This document shows, in pieces, positions 1 through 6,920 of a stretch of 64,000 nt of DNA (its first letter is position 1; each line of letters begins with the position of its first letter). The stretch lies in contig JAIYAC010000025.1 of NCBI GenBank assembly GCA_027489245.1, forward strand, positions 248,001 through 312,000, written 5' to 3'. The notes beneath the pieces are model-generated. The model saw only the letters and a list, made by a program, of their open reading frames with translations. It was not told the DNA's origin and made no database searches. This stretch comes from Neisseriaceae bacterium (GTDB lineage Bacteria; Pseudomonadota; Gammaproteobacteria; Burkholderiales; Chromobacteriaceae). The position numbers and the translations under genes were made by a program.

Positions 1-43
1 TGCAGCAACTGCGCCGCGCGGCCGCCCAGGCAGGTTTACAAGC

Positions 44-59
44 TGGCATGGCACTTGCT
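44..59 (+). promoter_or_regulatory. sigma-54 (-24/-12) promoter of the nitrate transporter operon
   Basis: TGGCAT, five bases, then TTGCT matches the sigma-54 consensus TGGCAC-N5-TTGCW, with the GG and GC dinucleotides at the right spacing. A start site near base 70 would place the whole hairpin leader in the transcript. Sigma-54 promoters of assimilatory nitrate genes are normally activated by NtrC under nitrogen limitation. No NtrC sites can be checked because the window starts just upstream. Confidence 0.85.
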
Positions 60-71
60 GGTGTGACAGCA

Positions 72-190
72 GGCGCAAGGTAGCGCCAAGACATTCAACA
101 GGAAGGTGCCAACGGCGGCGCAAGCCTGGGAGTACGGACAACGGCGTCCGTTGCCCTTTCTGACGAGAGGGCGACGGACGCTTTTCTTTT
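72..190 (+). promoter_or_regulatory. ANTAR-type antitermination leader with terminator, upstream of nrtA
   Basis: Three hairpins each carry a six-base loop with A at position 1 and G at position 4: 72-87 (loop AAGGTA), 106-121 (loop AACGGC) and 134-151 (loop AACGGC). The last one shares bases with the 5' arm of an intrinsic terminator: stem 144-157 with 168-181 (14 pairs including one G-U), followed by TTTTCTTTT at 182-190. Mutually exclusive hexaloop hairpin and terminator is the signature of RNAs bound by ANTAR proteins such as NasR of Klebsiella. The inference is that nitrate-activated ANTAR protein binding stops termination and allows transcription of the operon. No ANTAR gene lies in the window. 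Confidence 0.8.
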
Positions 191-214
191 GTGGCTACCG
201 CTTAGGAGCAAACC

Positions 215-1480
215 ATGAAGCAGCGTCAACACCCCGACACCCCCCACACTGCGGCCAACGCCCGCCGCGACTTCCTCAAGGGAGCCTTGTCACTGATGGC
301 CTCTACTGCCTTACCCGCCGGCTTTGCCCTGCCAGCGCTGGCTGCCCCTGTGGGCAAACCGGAAAAAACCGAGGTGAAAGTGGGTTTCATCCCGCTGACC
401 GACTGTGCCTCGGTGATCGTGGCCTCGAAGATGGGCTTCGACAAGAAGTACGGCATCACCATCGTGCCCTCCAAAGAGGCCAGCTGGGCGGCGGTGCGCG
501 ACAAGCTGGTGAACGGCGAGCTGGACGCCTCGCACGCGCTGTACGGCATGCTCTACGGTGTGCACCTGGGCGTAGGCGGCCCCAAAAAAGACATGGCCGT
601 GCTGATGACGCTGAACCAGAACGGCCAGGGCATAACGCTTTCCAACCAGCTCAAAGAGAAGGGCGCCACCACCGGCCCGGCGCTGGCCAAGCTGATCAAG
701 GCCGAGCCGCGCGAGTACACCTTTGCGCAGACCTTTCCCACCGGCACCCACGCCATGTGGCTGTATTACTGGTTGGCCGCACACGGTGTCAACCCGCTGA
801 CCGACGTCAAAACCATCGTGGTGCCACCGCCGCAAATGGTGGCCAATATGCGCGTAGACAATATGGACGGCTACTGCGTGGGTGAGCCGTGGAACGCCCG
901 CGCCATCGCCGACGGCATCGGCTTTACCGTGGCCACCACGCAGCAGATCTGGCCCGATCACCCGGAAAAAGTGCTGGGCACCACCGGCGACTGGGTAAAG
1001 CAAAACCCCAACACCGCCCGCGCACTGGTAGCGGCGCTGCTGGAAGCCTCGCGCTATATCGACGACGTGAAAAACCGCGCCGCCGTGGCCAAGCTGATTT
1101 CTGACAAAGCCTACGTCAACGCGCCGGAGCCGGTGATAGAAGGCCGTTTCCTGGGGGTGTACGAAGACGGCCTGGGCAAAAAGTGGCAAGACCCCAAGCT
1201 AATGAAGTTCTTCGACGGCGGCAAGGTCAACTACCCCTACCTGTCCGACGGCATGTGGTTCCTGACCCAGCACAAGCGTTGGGGCCTGCTGAAAGCCGAC
1301 CCCGATTACCTGGCCGTGGCCAGACAGATCAACCAGACCGCCATCTACAAAGACGCTGCCGCCATGGCCCGCGTGCCGGTGCCCGCCAGTGACATGCGCA
1401 GCAGCAAGCTGATAGACGGTACGGTATGGGACGGCAAGAACCCGGCCGCCTACGCCGCCAGCTTCAAGATCAAGGCCTGA
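215..1480 (+). CDS. nrtA: Nitrate/nitrite ABC transporter periplasmic binding protein (NrtA/NasF family)
   Basis: A 421-residue solute-binding protein that would capture nitrate in the periplasm for import. The N-terminus carries a twin-arginine signal (RRDFLK at residues 17-22, then a hydrophobic stretch to about residue 44), so export is probably by Tat, as is common in this family. The mature part begins with KVGFIPLTDCA, typical of NrtA/CmpA proteins. The next gene starts 11 bases downstream, followed by the ATPase gene. It sits directly behind a sigma-54 promoter and antitermination leader, consistent with nitrogen and nitrate control. It could bind nitrite, cyanate or bicarbonate instead, but the nitrate reductase genes nearby favour nitrate. 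Confidence 0.92.
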   Translation: MKQRQHPDTPHTAANARRDFLKGALSLMASTALPAGFALPALAAPVGKPEKTEVKVGFIPLTDCASVIVASKMGFDKKYGITIVPSKEASWAAVRDKLVNGELDASHALYGMLYGVHLGVGGPKKDMAVLMTLNQNGQGITLSNQLKEKGATTGPALAKLIKAEPREYTFAQTFPTGTHAMWLYYWLAAHGVNPLTDVKTIVVPPPQMVANMRVDNMDGYCVGEPWNARAIADGIGFTVATTQQIWPDHPEKVLGTTGDWVKQNPNTARALVAALLEASRYIDDVKNRAAVAKLISDKAYVNAPEPVIEGRFLGVYEDGLGKKWQDPKLMKFFDGGKVNYPYLSDGMWFLTQHKRWGLLKADPDYLAVARQINQTAIYKDAAAMARVPVPASDMRSSKLIDGTVWDGKNPAAYAASFKIKA

Positions 1481-1491
1481 GGAGGTGTGAC

Positions 1492-2370
1492 ATGACTGTT
1501 GCCAAACCCGTTGCGGCCAACCTGCCGCTGCCGCGCCGCCGCAAGCCGGTGTCGCCGGTGGCCCGCCTGGCCGCCACCCCCTGGCTGGCGCCGCTGGTAC
1601 CGCTGCTGCGTGCGGTGGTGCCGCCAGTGCTGGGCCTGCTGGCTTTTCTGCTGCTATGGACGCTGGTGTCGCAGCTGAGCAAGGGTAGCTTGCCCGGCCC
1701 GGTGAGCACCTGGGCGTCGGCACGCGAGCTGTTTGCCGACCCCTTTTACCAGAATGGCCCCAACGACCAGGGCATAGGCTGGAACATCCTGATGTCGCTG
1801 GGGCGTGTCGGCATGGGCTTTGGCATGGCGGCGCTGGTAGGCATTCCGCTGGGCTTCATGATCGGGCGCTTCGATTTTCTGGCGCGCATGACGGCACCGG
1901 TGATCAGCCTGCTGCGCCCGGTTAGCCCGCTGGCCTGGCTGCCCATCGGCTTGCTGGTGTTCAAGGCCGCCAGCCCGGCGTCCATCTGGGTCATCTTTAT
2001 TTCCAGCATCTGGCCGATGATCCTCAACACCGCCGCCGGCGTGCGCGCCGTGCCGCAGGATTACCTGAACGTGGCGCGCGTACTGCGGCTGTCGGAGTGG
2101 AAGGTGTTCACCGTGATCCTGCTGCCGGCCACGCTGCCGCACATGCTCACCGGCGTGCGCCTGGCGGTGGGTACCGCCTGGCTGGTGATCGTGGCGGCCG
2201 AGATGCTCACTGGCGGTGTGGGCTTGGGCTTCTGGGTGTGGGACGAATGGAACAACCTGAACGTGGAGCACATCCTGATCGCCATCTTTGTGGTGGGGCT
2301 GGTGGGCTTGCTGCTGGAACAGGCCCTGGTATGGCTGGCGAAGAAAGCCAGCTTCGGGCAGGAGAACTGA
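1492..2370 (+). CDS. nrtB: Nitrate ABC transporter permease (NrtB/NasE family)
   Basis: A 292-residue inner-membrane permease. It has a basic N-terminus, a first membrane span near residues 43-63, and four or five more hydrophobic spans. The cytoplasmic loop contains the EAA-like region of binding-protein-dependent permeases (from RAVPQDYLNVARVL to the following LP-containing stretch). The ATG at 1492 was chosen because GGAGG lies just upstream at 1481-1485; the longer open frame starting at 1426 would overlap nrtA. It should form the channel with the ATPase encoded two bases after its stop. An exact copy of the dispersed 10-mer lies at 1512 and encodes Ala-Ala-Asn. Confidence 0.92.
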   Translation: MTVAKPVAANLPLPRRRKPVSPVARLAATPWLAPLVPLLRAVVPPVLGLLAFLLLWTLVSQLSKGSLPGPVSTWASARELFADPFYQNGPNDQGIGWNILMSLGRVGMGFGMAALVGIPLGFMIGRFDFLARMTAPVISLLRPVSPLAWLPIGLLVFKAASPASIWVIFISSIWPMILNTAAGVRAVPQDYLNVARVLRLSEWKVFTVILLPATLPHMLTGVRLAVGTAWLVIVAAEMLTGGVGLGFWVWDEWNNLNVEHILIAIFVVGLVGLLLEQALVWLAKKASFGQEN

Positions 2371-2371
2371 T

Positions 2372-3163
2372 ATGGACCGCTTTGTCGAGCTGGAAAACAT
2401 CCGCAAGCATTTCGATACCAAAAAAGGCCGCTTCGTGGCGCTGCAAGACGTGAACCTCACCATCCGCCAGGGCGAGTTCGTGTCGCTGATCGGCCACTCC
2501 GGCTGTGGCAAATCCACCGTGCTCAACATCATCGCCGGCCTGCTGGACCCCAGCGACGGCATTGCGCTGTGCAATGGCCGCGAGATCGACGGCCCCGGCC
2601 CCGAGCGCGCCGTGGTGTTCCAGAACCACAGCCTGCTGCCGTGGCTCAGCTGCTACGGCAACATCCTGCTGGCGGTAGAGCGCGTGTTTGGCGCCAGGGA
2701 GAGCAAGCTACAGTTGGCCGCACGCACCGAAGAAGCCCTGGCGCTGGTGGGCTTGCAGCACGCCCGCGACAAGCACCCGCACGAGATATCAGGCGGCATG
2801 AAGCAGCGGGTGGGCATCGCCCGTGCGTTGGCCATGGAGCCCAAGGTGCTGCTGATGGACGAGCCATTCGGCGCGCTGGACGCGCTAACCCGTGCCAACC
2901 TGCAGGACGAGATGGTGAAGATCGTCGACCAGACCGGCAGCACGGTGGTGATGGTGACGCACGATGTGGACGAAGCCGTGCTGCTGTCCGACCGCATCGT
3001 GATGATGACCAACGGCCCGGCGGCTACCGTCGGCGAGATCCTGCCGGTAAACCTGCCACGCCCGCGCAACCGCCTGGCGCTGGCCAGCGACCCGGCCTAC
3101 CACGCCTGCCGCAGCGCGGTGCTGGACTTTCTGTACCAGAAGCACAAGCGGGAAGTGGCGTAG
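2372..3163 (+). CDS. nrtD: Nitrate ABC transporter ATP-binding protein (NrtD/NasD family)
   Basis: A 263-residue ABC ATPase energising the nitrate permease on the cytoplasmic face. It has Walker A GHSGCGKST at residues 41-49, a Q-loop in VVFQNHSLLPW, the signature SGGMKQR, Walker B VLLMDEPFGALDAL and the switch histidine in MVTHDVDEA. The length fits the single-domain NrtD/SsuB/TauB group; it lacks the fused binding-protein domain of cyanobacterial NrtC. The ATG at 2372 follows the nrtB stop by one base, suggesting translational coupling. It is the last gene of the first nitrate unit; a MITE-like element and a terminator follow. Confidence 0.92.
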   Translation: MDRFVELENIRKHFDTKKGRFVALQDVNLTIRQGEFVSLIGHSGCGKSTVLNIIAGLLDPSDGIALCNGREIDGPGPERAVVFQNHSLLPWLSCYGNILLAVERVFGARESKLQLAARTEEALALVGLQHARDKHPHEISGGMKQRVGIARALAMEPKVLLMDEPFGALDALTRANLQDEMVKIVDQTGSTVVMVTHDVDEAVLLSDRIVMMTNGPAATVGEILPVNLPRPRNRLALASDPAYHACRSAVLDFLYQKHKREVA

Positions 3164-3292
3164 TGCGAAGCATTTGGTTCGTGTCAGGCTGGAAGAGACC
3201 GGGCCCCGTGCCTCATGCCGTTCGGCTCGGTGACTCTGCCTGGCAATCAAGAGGGAGAGCGTGAGTGAGGCGCCCCATCCCGTTGGCGCGAG

Positions 3293-3457
3293 CCGGTCAA
3301 AATGGTGCACCCCAGGGTTGTGCTGAGCGAATCGAAGATTCGCACGCGCAAGACGCCGATTTGTTTGAGCCCCGAGCCGTTAGCGATCTGCGTGCAAATC
3401 TCTGATTTGCTCAGCGATGCGAGTTCGGCGGCGCCTGGGGTGTGCCATTTTGATCGG
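3293..3457. repeat. MITE-like palindromic element with 23-bp terminal inverted repeats
   Basis: The ends 3293-3315 and 3435-3457 are inverted copies matching at 20 of 23 positions; both contain TCAAAATGG and ACCCCAG cores. Inside are two further perfect 7-bp hairpins, GCGAATC/GATTCGC and GCAAATC/GATTTGC, and an inverted GCTGAGC/GCTCAGC pair. There is no credible gene: the 62-codon frame across it reads through the palindrome arms. Size, inverted ends and internal symmetry suggest a non-autonomous miniature transposable element. No parent transposase is visible and no clear target duplication was found. Confidence 0.6.
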
Positions 3458-3490
3458 GGTTTCGAGCAGCCCCGGGTTGCGGGGGAATGA

Positions 3491-3516
3491 AAAGGGGGCG
3501 GCAATCCGCCCCCTTT
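3491..3516. terminator. Bidirectional terminator-like hairpin after the nitrate transporter operon
   Basis: An 11-bp perfect stem, AAAGGGGGCGG (3491-3501) with CCGCCCCCTTT (3506-3516), has a CAAT loop. The A and T ends pair, giving a short T-run on either strand. It follows nrtD by about 330 bases, beyond the MITE-like element. Confidence 0.6.
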
Positions 3517-3599
3517 CCCGTCTGCCGGACGGAACCGGCATGTAAACATCGTCCGCATAGCGGACACACTAGCACGCTTTAACGCAATAAAACCCTAGC

Positions 3600-3631
3600 A
3601 AAAAAACGCCAATCAGCGTGAGCTGACTGGC
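3600..3631 (-). terminator. Possible minus-strand terminator
   Basis: GCCAATCAGC (3608-3617) and GCTGACTGGC (3622-3631) form a 10-bp stem with one mismatch and a GTGA loop. On the minus strand it is followed by seven T residues (3606-3600). No minus-strand gene is seen upstream of it, so it may be a relic or may block antisense transcription from the nirB region. Confidence 0.45.
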
Positions 3632-3777
3632 ATTAGGCCCCGTGCCCGGTTTTTTCATAGGCATGTCTGGCGGCCCCCCCGCGGTGCCACCAGCGCAGCA
3701 TGCCGCAAACTGGTGCAGCAGCGCACCATGCATAGGCAAGGTTGGCCGCACAAGCCGGCCAAACCGGGCTGACAGGC

Positions 3778-3793
3778 TGGCACGGCAGTTGCT
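3778..3793 (+). promoter_or_regulatory. sigma-54 (-24/-12) promoter of the nirBD-nasA unit
   Basis: TGGCAC, five bases, TTGCT is an exact match to the sigma-54 consensus. It is nearly identical to the promoter at 44-59. The predicted start, around 3803, places the antitermination hairpins in the leader. A copy of the dispersed 10-mer lies 28 bases upstream, at 3741-3750. Confidence 0.88.
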
Positions 3794-3816
3794 GTAGCCA
3801 GTATACGCAAAGGTCT

Positions 3817-3894
3817 CTTGCGCCAATGGCGGCGCAAGGGCGGGACAAGGAAGTCCGCTACCGTGGGGGTGCCCACGGTGGCGGGCTTTTTTTT
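3817..3894 (+). promoter_or_regulatory. ANTAR-type dual-hairpin leader with terminator, upstream of nirB
   Basis: Hairpin 1 is a perfect 8-bp stem, CTTGCGCC (3817-3824) with GGCGCAAG (3831-3838), and loop AATGGC. Hairpin 2 is GGAC/GTCC (3843-3846, 3853-3856), extended by GCG/CGC around one bulged G, with loop AAGGAA. Both loops have A1 and G4, the ANTAR recognition rule. The 3' arm of hairpin 2 is the start of the terminator stem (3853-3867 pairing with 3872-3886, 15 pairs including G-U), followed by eight T (3887-3894). The structure gives a direct termination/antitermination switch controlled by an ANTAR protein, by inference responding to nitrate or nitrite. Confidence 0.85.
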
Positions 3895-3949
3895 GGCCGT
3901 GCCGCAGCAACGCCGCGGTGGCGCAGCCGGCTGGAAAGGACGCAACACA

Positions 3950-6382
3950 ATGAACAAACCCAAACTGGTCATGGTGGGCAACGGCATGGCAGGTGTGCGC
4001 ACGCTGGAGGCCCTGCTGGCGCTGGCACCGGACGCCTACGACATCACCGTATTCGGTGCCGAGCCGCACGCCAATTACAACCGCATCATGCTGTCGCCGG
4101 TGCTGGCGGGCGAACAAACGCTGTCCGACATCATGCTGAACGAAGCAAGCTGGTACGCCACGCACGGCATTACCCTGCACCTGGGCCAGCCAGTGCTGGC
4201 GGTGGACCGTGGCCGCCGCCTGGTGCACGCCGCCGATGGCCGCAGCGTACCTTACGACCGGCTGCTGCTGGCCACCGGCTCCAGCCCATTTATCTTGCCG
4301 GTACCCGGCAACGACTTGCCCGGCGTGGTGACGTTCCGCGATATTGCCGACGTGCAAACCATGATCGATGCGGCGGCCAACCATCAGCACGCGGTGGTGA
4401 TCGGTGGTGGCCTGCTGGGGCTGGAGGCGGCCAACGGCCTGCTGGCGCGCGGCATGCAGGTCACGGTGGTGCACCTGGGCGAATGGCTGCTGGAGCGGCA
4501 GCTGGACCGCACGGCGGCCAACTTGCTGCAGCAAAGCCTGGCGGCCAAGGGCCTGCGTTTCTTGCTGCAAAAGCAAACCGCCGCGCTGGTGGCCGGGCCC
4601 GATGGCCGCGTGGCCCAGGTGCGCTTCAAGGATGGTGATAGCGTACCGGCGCAGCTGGTGGTGATGGCGGTGGGCATTCGCCCCAACGACGCCCTGGCGC
4701 AGGCCAGCGGCCTGTACTGTAACCGTGGCGTGGTGGTAAACGACCACCTGCAAACTTTCGACCCGCGCGTCTACGCCGTAGGCGAGTGCGTGAGCCACCG
4801 TGGTGTCAGCTACGGCCTGGTGGCGCCGCTGTTCGACATGGCCAAAGTGGCGGCCAACCATCTGGCCAGCCTGGGCATTGCGCGCTACGTGCCGGCGGCC
4901 ACCAGTACCAAGCTCAAGGTCACCGGCATGGACGTATTTTCTGCTGGCAACTTCATGGGCGGCGACGGCTGCGAGGACATCACGCTGTCCGACCCGATGG
5001 CCGGCATCTACAAACGCCTGGTGGTGAAAGACAACAAGCTGGTGGGCGCCTGCCTGTTTGGCGATACCGCCGATGGCGCCTGGTATTTCCGCCTGATTCG
5101 CGAGCAGCAGCCGGTGCACGCTATCCGCGACCAGCTGATGCTGGGCGAGGGCGCGGTGGGCGATACCGGCCACCAGGGCCAGCACCGCGCCGCCGGCCTG
5201 CCGGACGAGGCCGAGGTGTGCGGCTGCAATGGCGTGTGCAAGGGCACCATCGTCAAGGCCATTCAAGAAAAAGGCCTGTTTACCGTGGACGACATCAAGA
5301 AGCACACCAAAGCCGCCAGCTCCTGCGGCTCGTGCAGCGGGCTGGTGGAGCAGATCCTGATCAGCTGCGTGGGCGGCGCAGCCGACGTGAAGCCCAAGTC
5401 GGAAAAGCCCATATGCGGCTGCAGCGACATCACCCACGGCCAGCTGCGCCAGGCTATCCGCCAGCAGCACCTTACCAGCCTGGCCGACACCTTCCGTGTG
5501 CTGGGCTGGCGTAGCCCCGATGGCTGCGCCAGCTGCCGCCCGGCGGTGAACTACTACCTGATTGCCACCTGGCCGGGCGAGGCCGCAGACGACCCGCAAG
5601 CGCGCTTCATCAACGAGCGCGTGCACGCCAACATCCAGAAAGACGGCACCTATTCGGTGATCCCGCGCATGTGGGGCGGCGTCACCAACCCGGCCGAGCT
5701 GCGGCGTATTGCCGATGTGGCTGACAAATACGCCATCCCGATGGTCAAGGTCACCGGCGGCCAGCGTATCGACCTGCTGGGTGTGAAGAAAGAAGACCTG
5801 CCCGCGGTGTGGCGCGAGCTGGATATGCCCTCCGGCCACGCCTACGGCAAAAGCCTGCGCACGGTGAAAACCTGTGTCGGCAGCGAGTTTTGCCGCTTTG
5901 GCACCCAGGATTCCACGCAGATGGGCATCGACCTGGAAAAAGACCTGTTCGGCATGTGGAGCCCGGCGAAGGTAAAGCTGGCGGTATCCGGCTGCCCGCG
6001 CAACTGCGCCGAATCCGGCATCAAGGACGTGGGCATCATCGGCGTGGAGTCCGGCTGGGAGCTGTACATCGGCGGCAACGGCGGCATCAAGACCGAGGTG
6101 GCCGAGTTCTTCTGCAAGGTAAAAACGCACGACGAGGTGATGCAGTACAGCGGCGCCTTCCTGCAGCTGTACCGCGAGGAGGCGTTTTATCTGGAACGCA
6201 CCGTGCACTTTTTGCAGCGGGTGGGCATGGACTACATCAAGCAGCGCGTGCTGGACGACGCCACCGGCCGCAGCGAGCTGTATGCGCGGCTGAAGTTTGC
6301 GCTGTCGTTCGAGCAAGACCCGTGGGCCGAACGCTACGCCGGCGGCGTGGCGCAGCACGAGTTTGCGCCGTTGACGGTGTAG
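3950..6382 (+). CDS. nirB: Assimilatory nitrite reductase [NAD(P)H] large subunit
   Basis: An 810-residue flavo-siroheme enzyme reducing nitrite to ammonium in the cytoplasm. In order: an FAD-binding Rossmann motif (GNGMAG, residues 10-15); an NAD(P)H-binding motif (VVIGGGLLGLEAA, about 149-160); two BFD-like [2Fe-2S] domains (cysteine sets near 424-460 and 488-525); and the siroheme/[4Fe-4S] half with C-x5-C (CVGSEFC, about 642) and C-x3-C (CPRNC, about 682). The ATG at 3950 follows GGAAAGGA; the frame is open upstream to 3818, but that would start inside the leader hairpins. Siroheme would be supplied by the methyltransferase gene downstream. Confidence 0.96.
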   Translation: MNKPKLVMVGNGMAGVRTLEALLALAPDAYDITVFGAEPHANYNRIMLSPVLAGEQTLSDIMLNEASWYATHGITLHLGQPVLAVDRGRRLVHAADGRSVPYDRLLLATGSSPFILPVPGNDLPGVVTFRDIADVQTMIDAAANHQHAVVIGGGLLGLEAANGLLARGMQVTVVHLGEWLLERQLDRTAANLLQQSLAAKGLRFLLQKQTAALVAGPDGRVAQVRFKDGDSVPAQLVVMAVGIRPNDALAQASGLYCNRGVVVNDHLQTFDPRVYAVGECVSHRGVSYGLVAPLFDMAKVAANHLASLGIARYVPAATSTKLKVTGMDVFSAGNFMGGDGCEDITLSDPMAGIYKRLVVKDNKLVGACLFGDTADGAWYFRLIREQQPVHAIRDQLMLGEGAVGDTGHQGQHRAAGLPDEAEVCGCNGVCKGTIVKAIQEKGLFTVDDIKKHTKAASSCGSCSGLVEQILISCVGGAADVKPKSEKPICGCSDITHGQLRQAIRQQHLTSLADTFRVLGWRSPDGCASCRPAVNYYLIATWPGEAADDPQARFINERVHANIQKDGTYSVIPRMWGGVTNPAELRRIADVADKYAIPMVKVTGGQRIDLLGVKKEDLPAVWRELDMPSGHAYGKSLRTVKTCVGSEFCRFGTQDSTQMGIDLEKDLFGMWSPAKVKLAVSGCPRNCAESGIKDVGIIGVESGWELYIGGNGGIKTEVAEFFCKVKTHDEVMQYSGAFLQLYREEAFYLERTVHFLQRVGMDYIKQRVLDDATGRSELYARLKFALSFEQDPWAERYAGGVAQHEFAPLTV

Positions 6383-6506
6383 AAAATCTGATGTCGCCAC
6401 GGGAACACACCGACAGCACGGAAAAATGCACAAGCCGGTTGGCGCGATTCTGATACCGGCTGCCATGCCTGCCTCGTCACGATGGGCATCGCGCATGCCG
6501 TACCGT

Positions 6507-6550
6507 TTTTCGTGTTCTTTCGTGTTCTTTCGTGTTCTTTCGTGTGTTTT
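6507..6550. repeat. Short 10-bp tandem repeat upstream of nirD
   Basis: The unit CGTGTTCTTT occurs three times in a row (6511, 6521, 6531) and is followed by a degenerate fourth copy, CGTGTGTTTT. It lies in the nirB-nirD gap of 192 bases and ends about 25 bases before the nirD start. There are no spacers and no known function. It may be a slippage-prone spacer. Confidence 0.7.
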
Positions 6551-6574
6551 TGTGGCCAAAAAAGGAAACCAAGC

Positions 6575-6889
6575 ATGAGCAACTGGAAAGCCGTCTGCCG
6601 CCTGGCAGACATCCCGCCGCAGGGCGCGCGGGTACTGAAGCGGGCAGGGCAGGTAGACATTGCCGTGTTCCGCACCATCGACGACCAGGCCTTTGCGCTG
6701 CTGGACCGCTGCCCGCACAAGGGCGGGCCGCTGTCGCAGGGCATCGTGTCCGGCCACCGCGTGGCCTGCCCACTGCACAACTGGCACATCGACCTGGCCA
6801 CCGGCCAGGCCTGCGCGCCGGACGAGGGCTGCAGCGGCCATATTGCGCTGAAGCTGGACGACGGCACCGTCTACCTGGCACTGGACTGA
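6575..6889 (+). CDS. nirD: Nitrite reductase small subunit, Rieske-type
   Basis: A 104-residue small subunit of the NirBD nitrite reductase. It keeps a complete Rieske pattern: C-P-H-K-G-G near residue 46 and C-P-L-H-N-W-H near residue 66, i.e. Cys-x-His and Cys-x2-His. It could therefore bind a [2Fe-2S] cluster, unlike many enterobacterial NirD proteins that have lost these ligands. The ATG at 6575 was chosen for the upstream AAGGAAA; an earlier in-frame start at 6482 would put the 10-bp tandem repeat into the protein. It lies between nirB and nasA and is presumably co-transcribed. Confidence 0.93.
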   Translation: MSNWKAVCRLADIPPQGARVLKRAGQVDIAVFRTIDDQAFALLDRCPHKGGPLSQGIVSGHRVACPLHNWHIDLATGQACAPDEGCSGHIALKLDDGTVYLALD

Positions 6890-6920
6890 ACGCGGCCAGG
6901 GTTGGCCGCAAGGAGCAAGC

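Noticed and set aside
3..83. Open frame at the left edge that could be the end of an upstream gene
   Set aside because: It would run through the sigma-54 promoter and the first hexaloop hairpin; too short to identify, so not called.
3302..3490. A 62-codon frame in the nrtD-nirB gap
   Set aside because: It runs through the inverted repeat arms and internal hairpins of the MITE-like element and has no ribosome site.
6507..6550. Possible CRISPR or phage-type repeat
   Set aside because: The units are only 10 bases, directly adjacent and without spacers.
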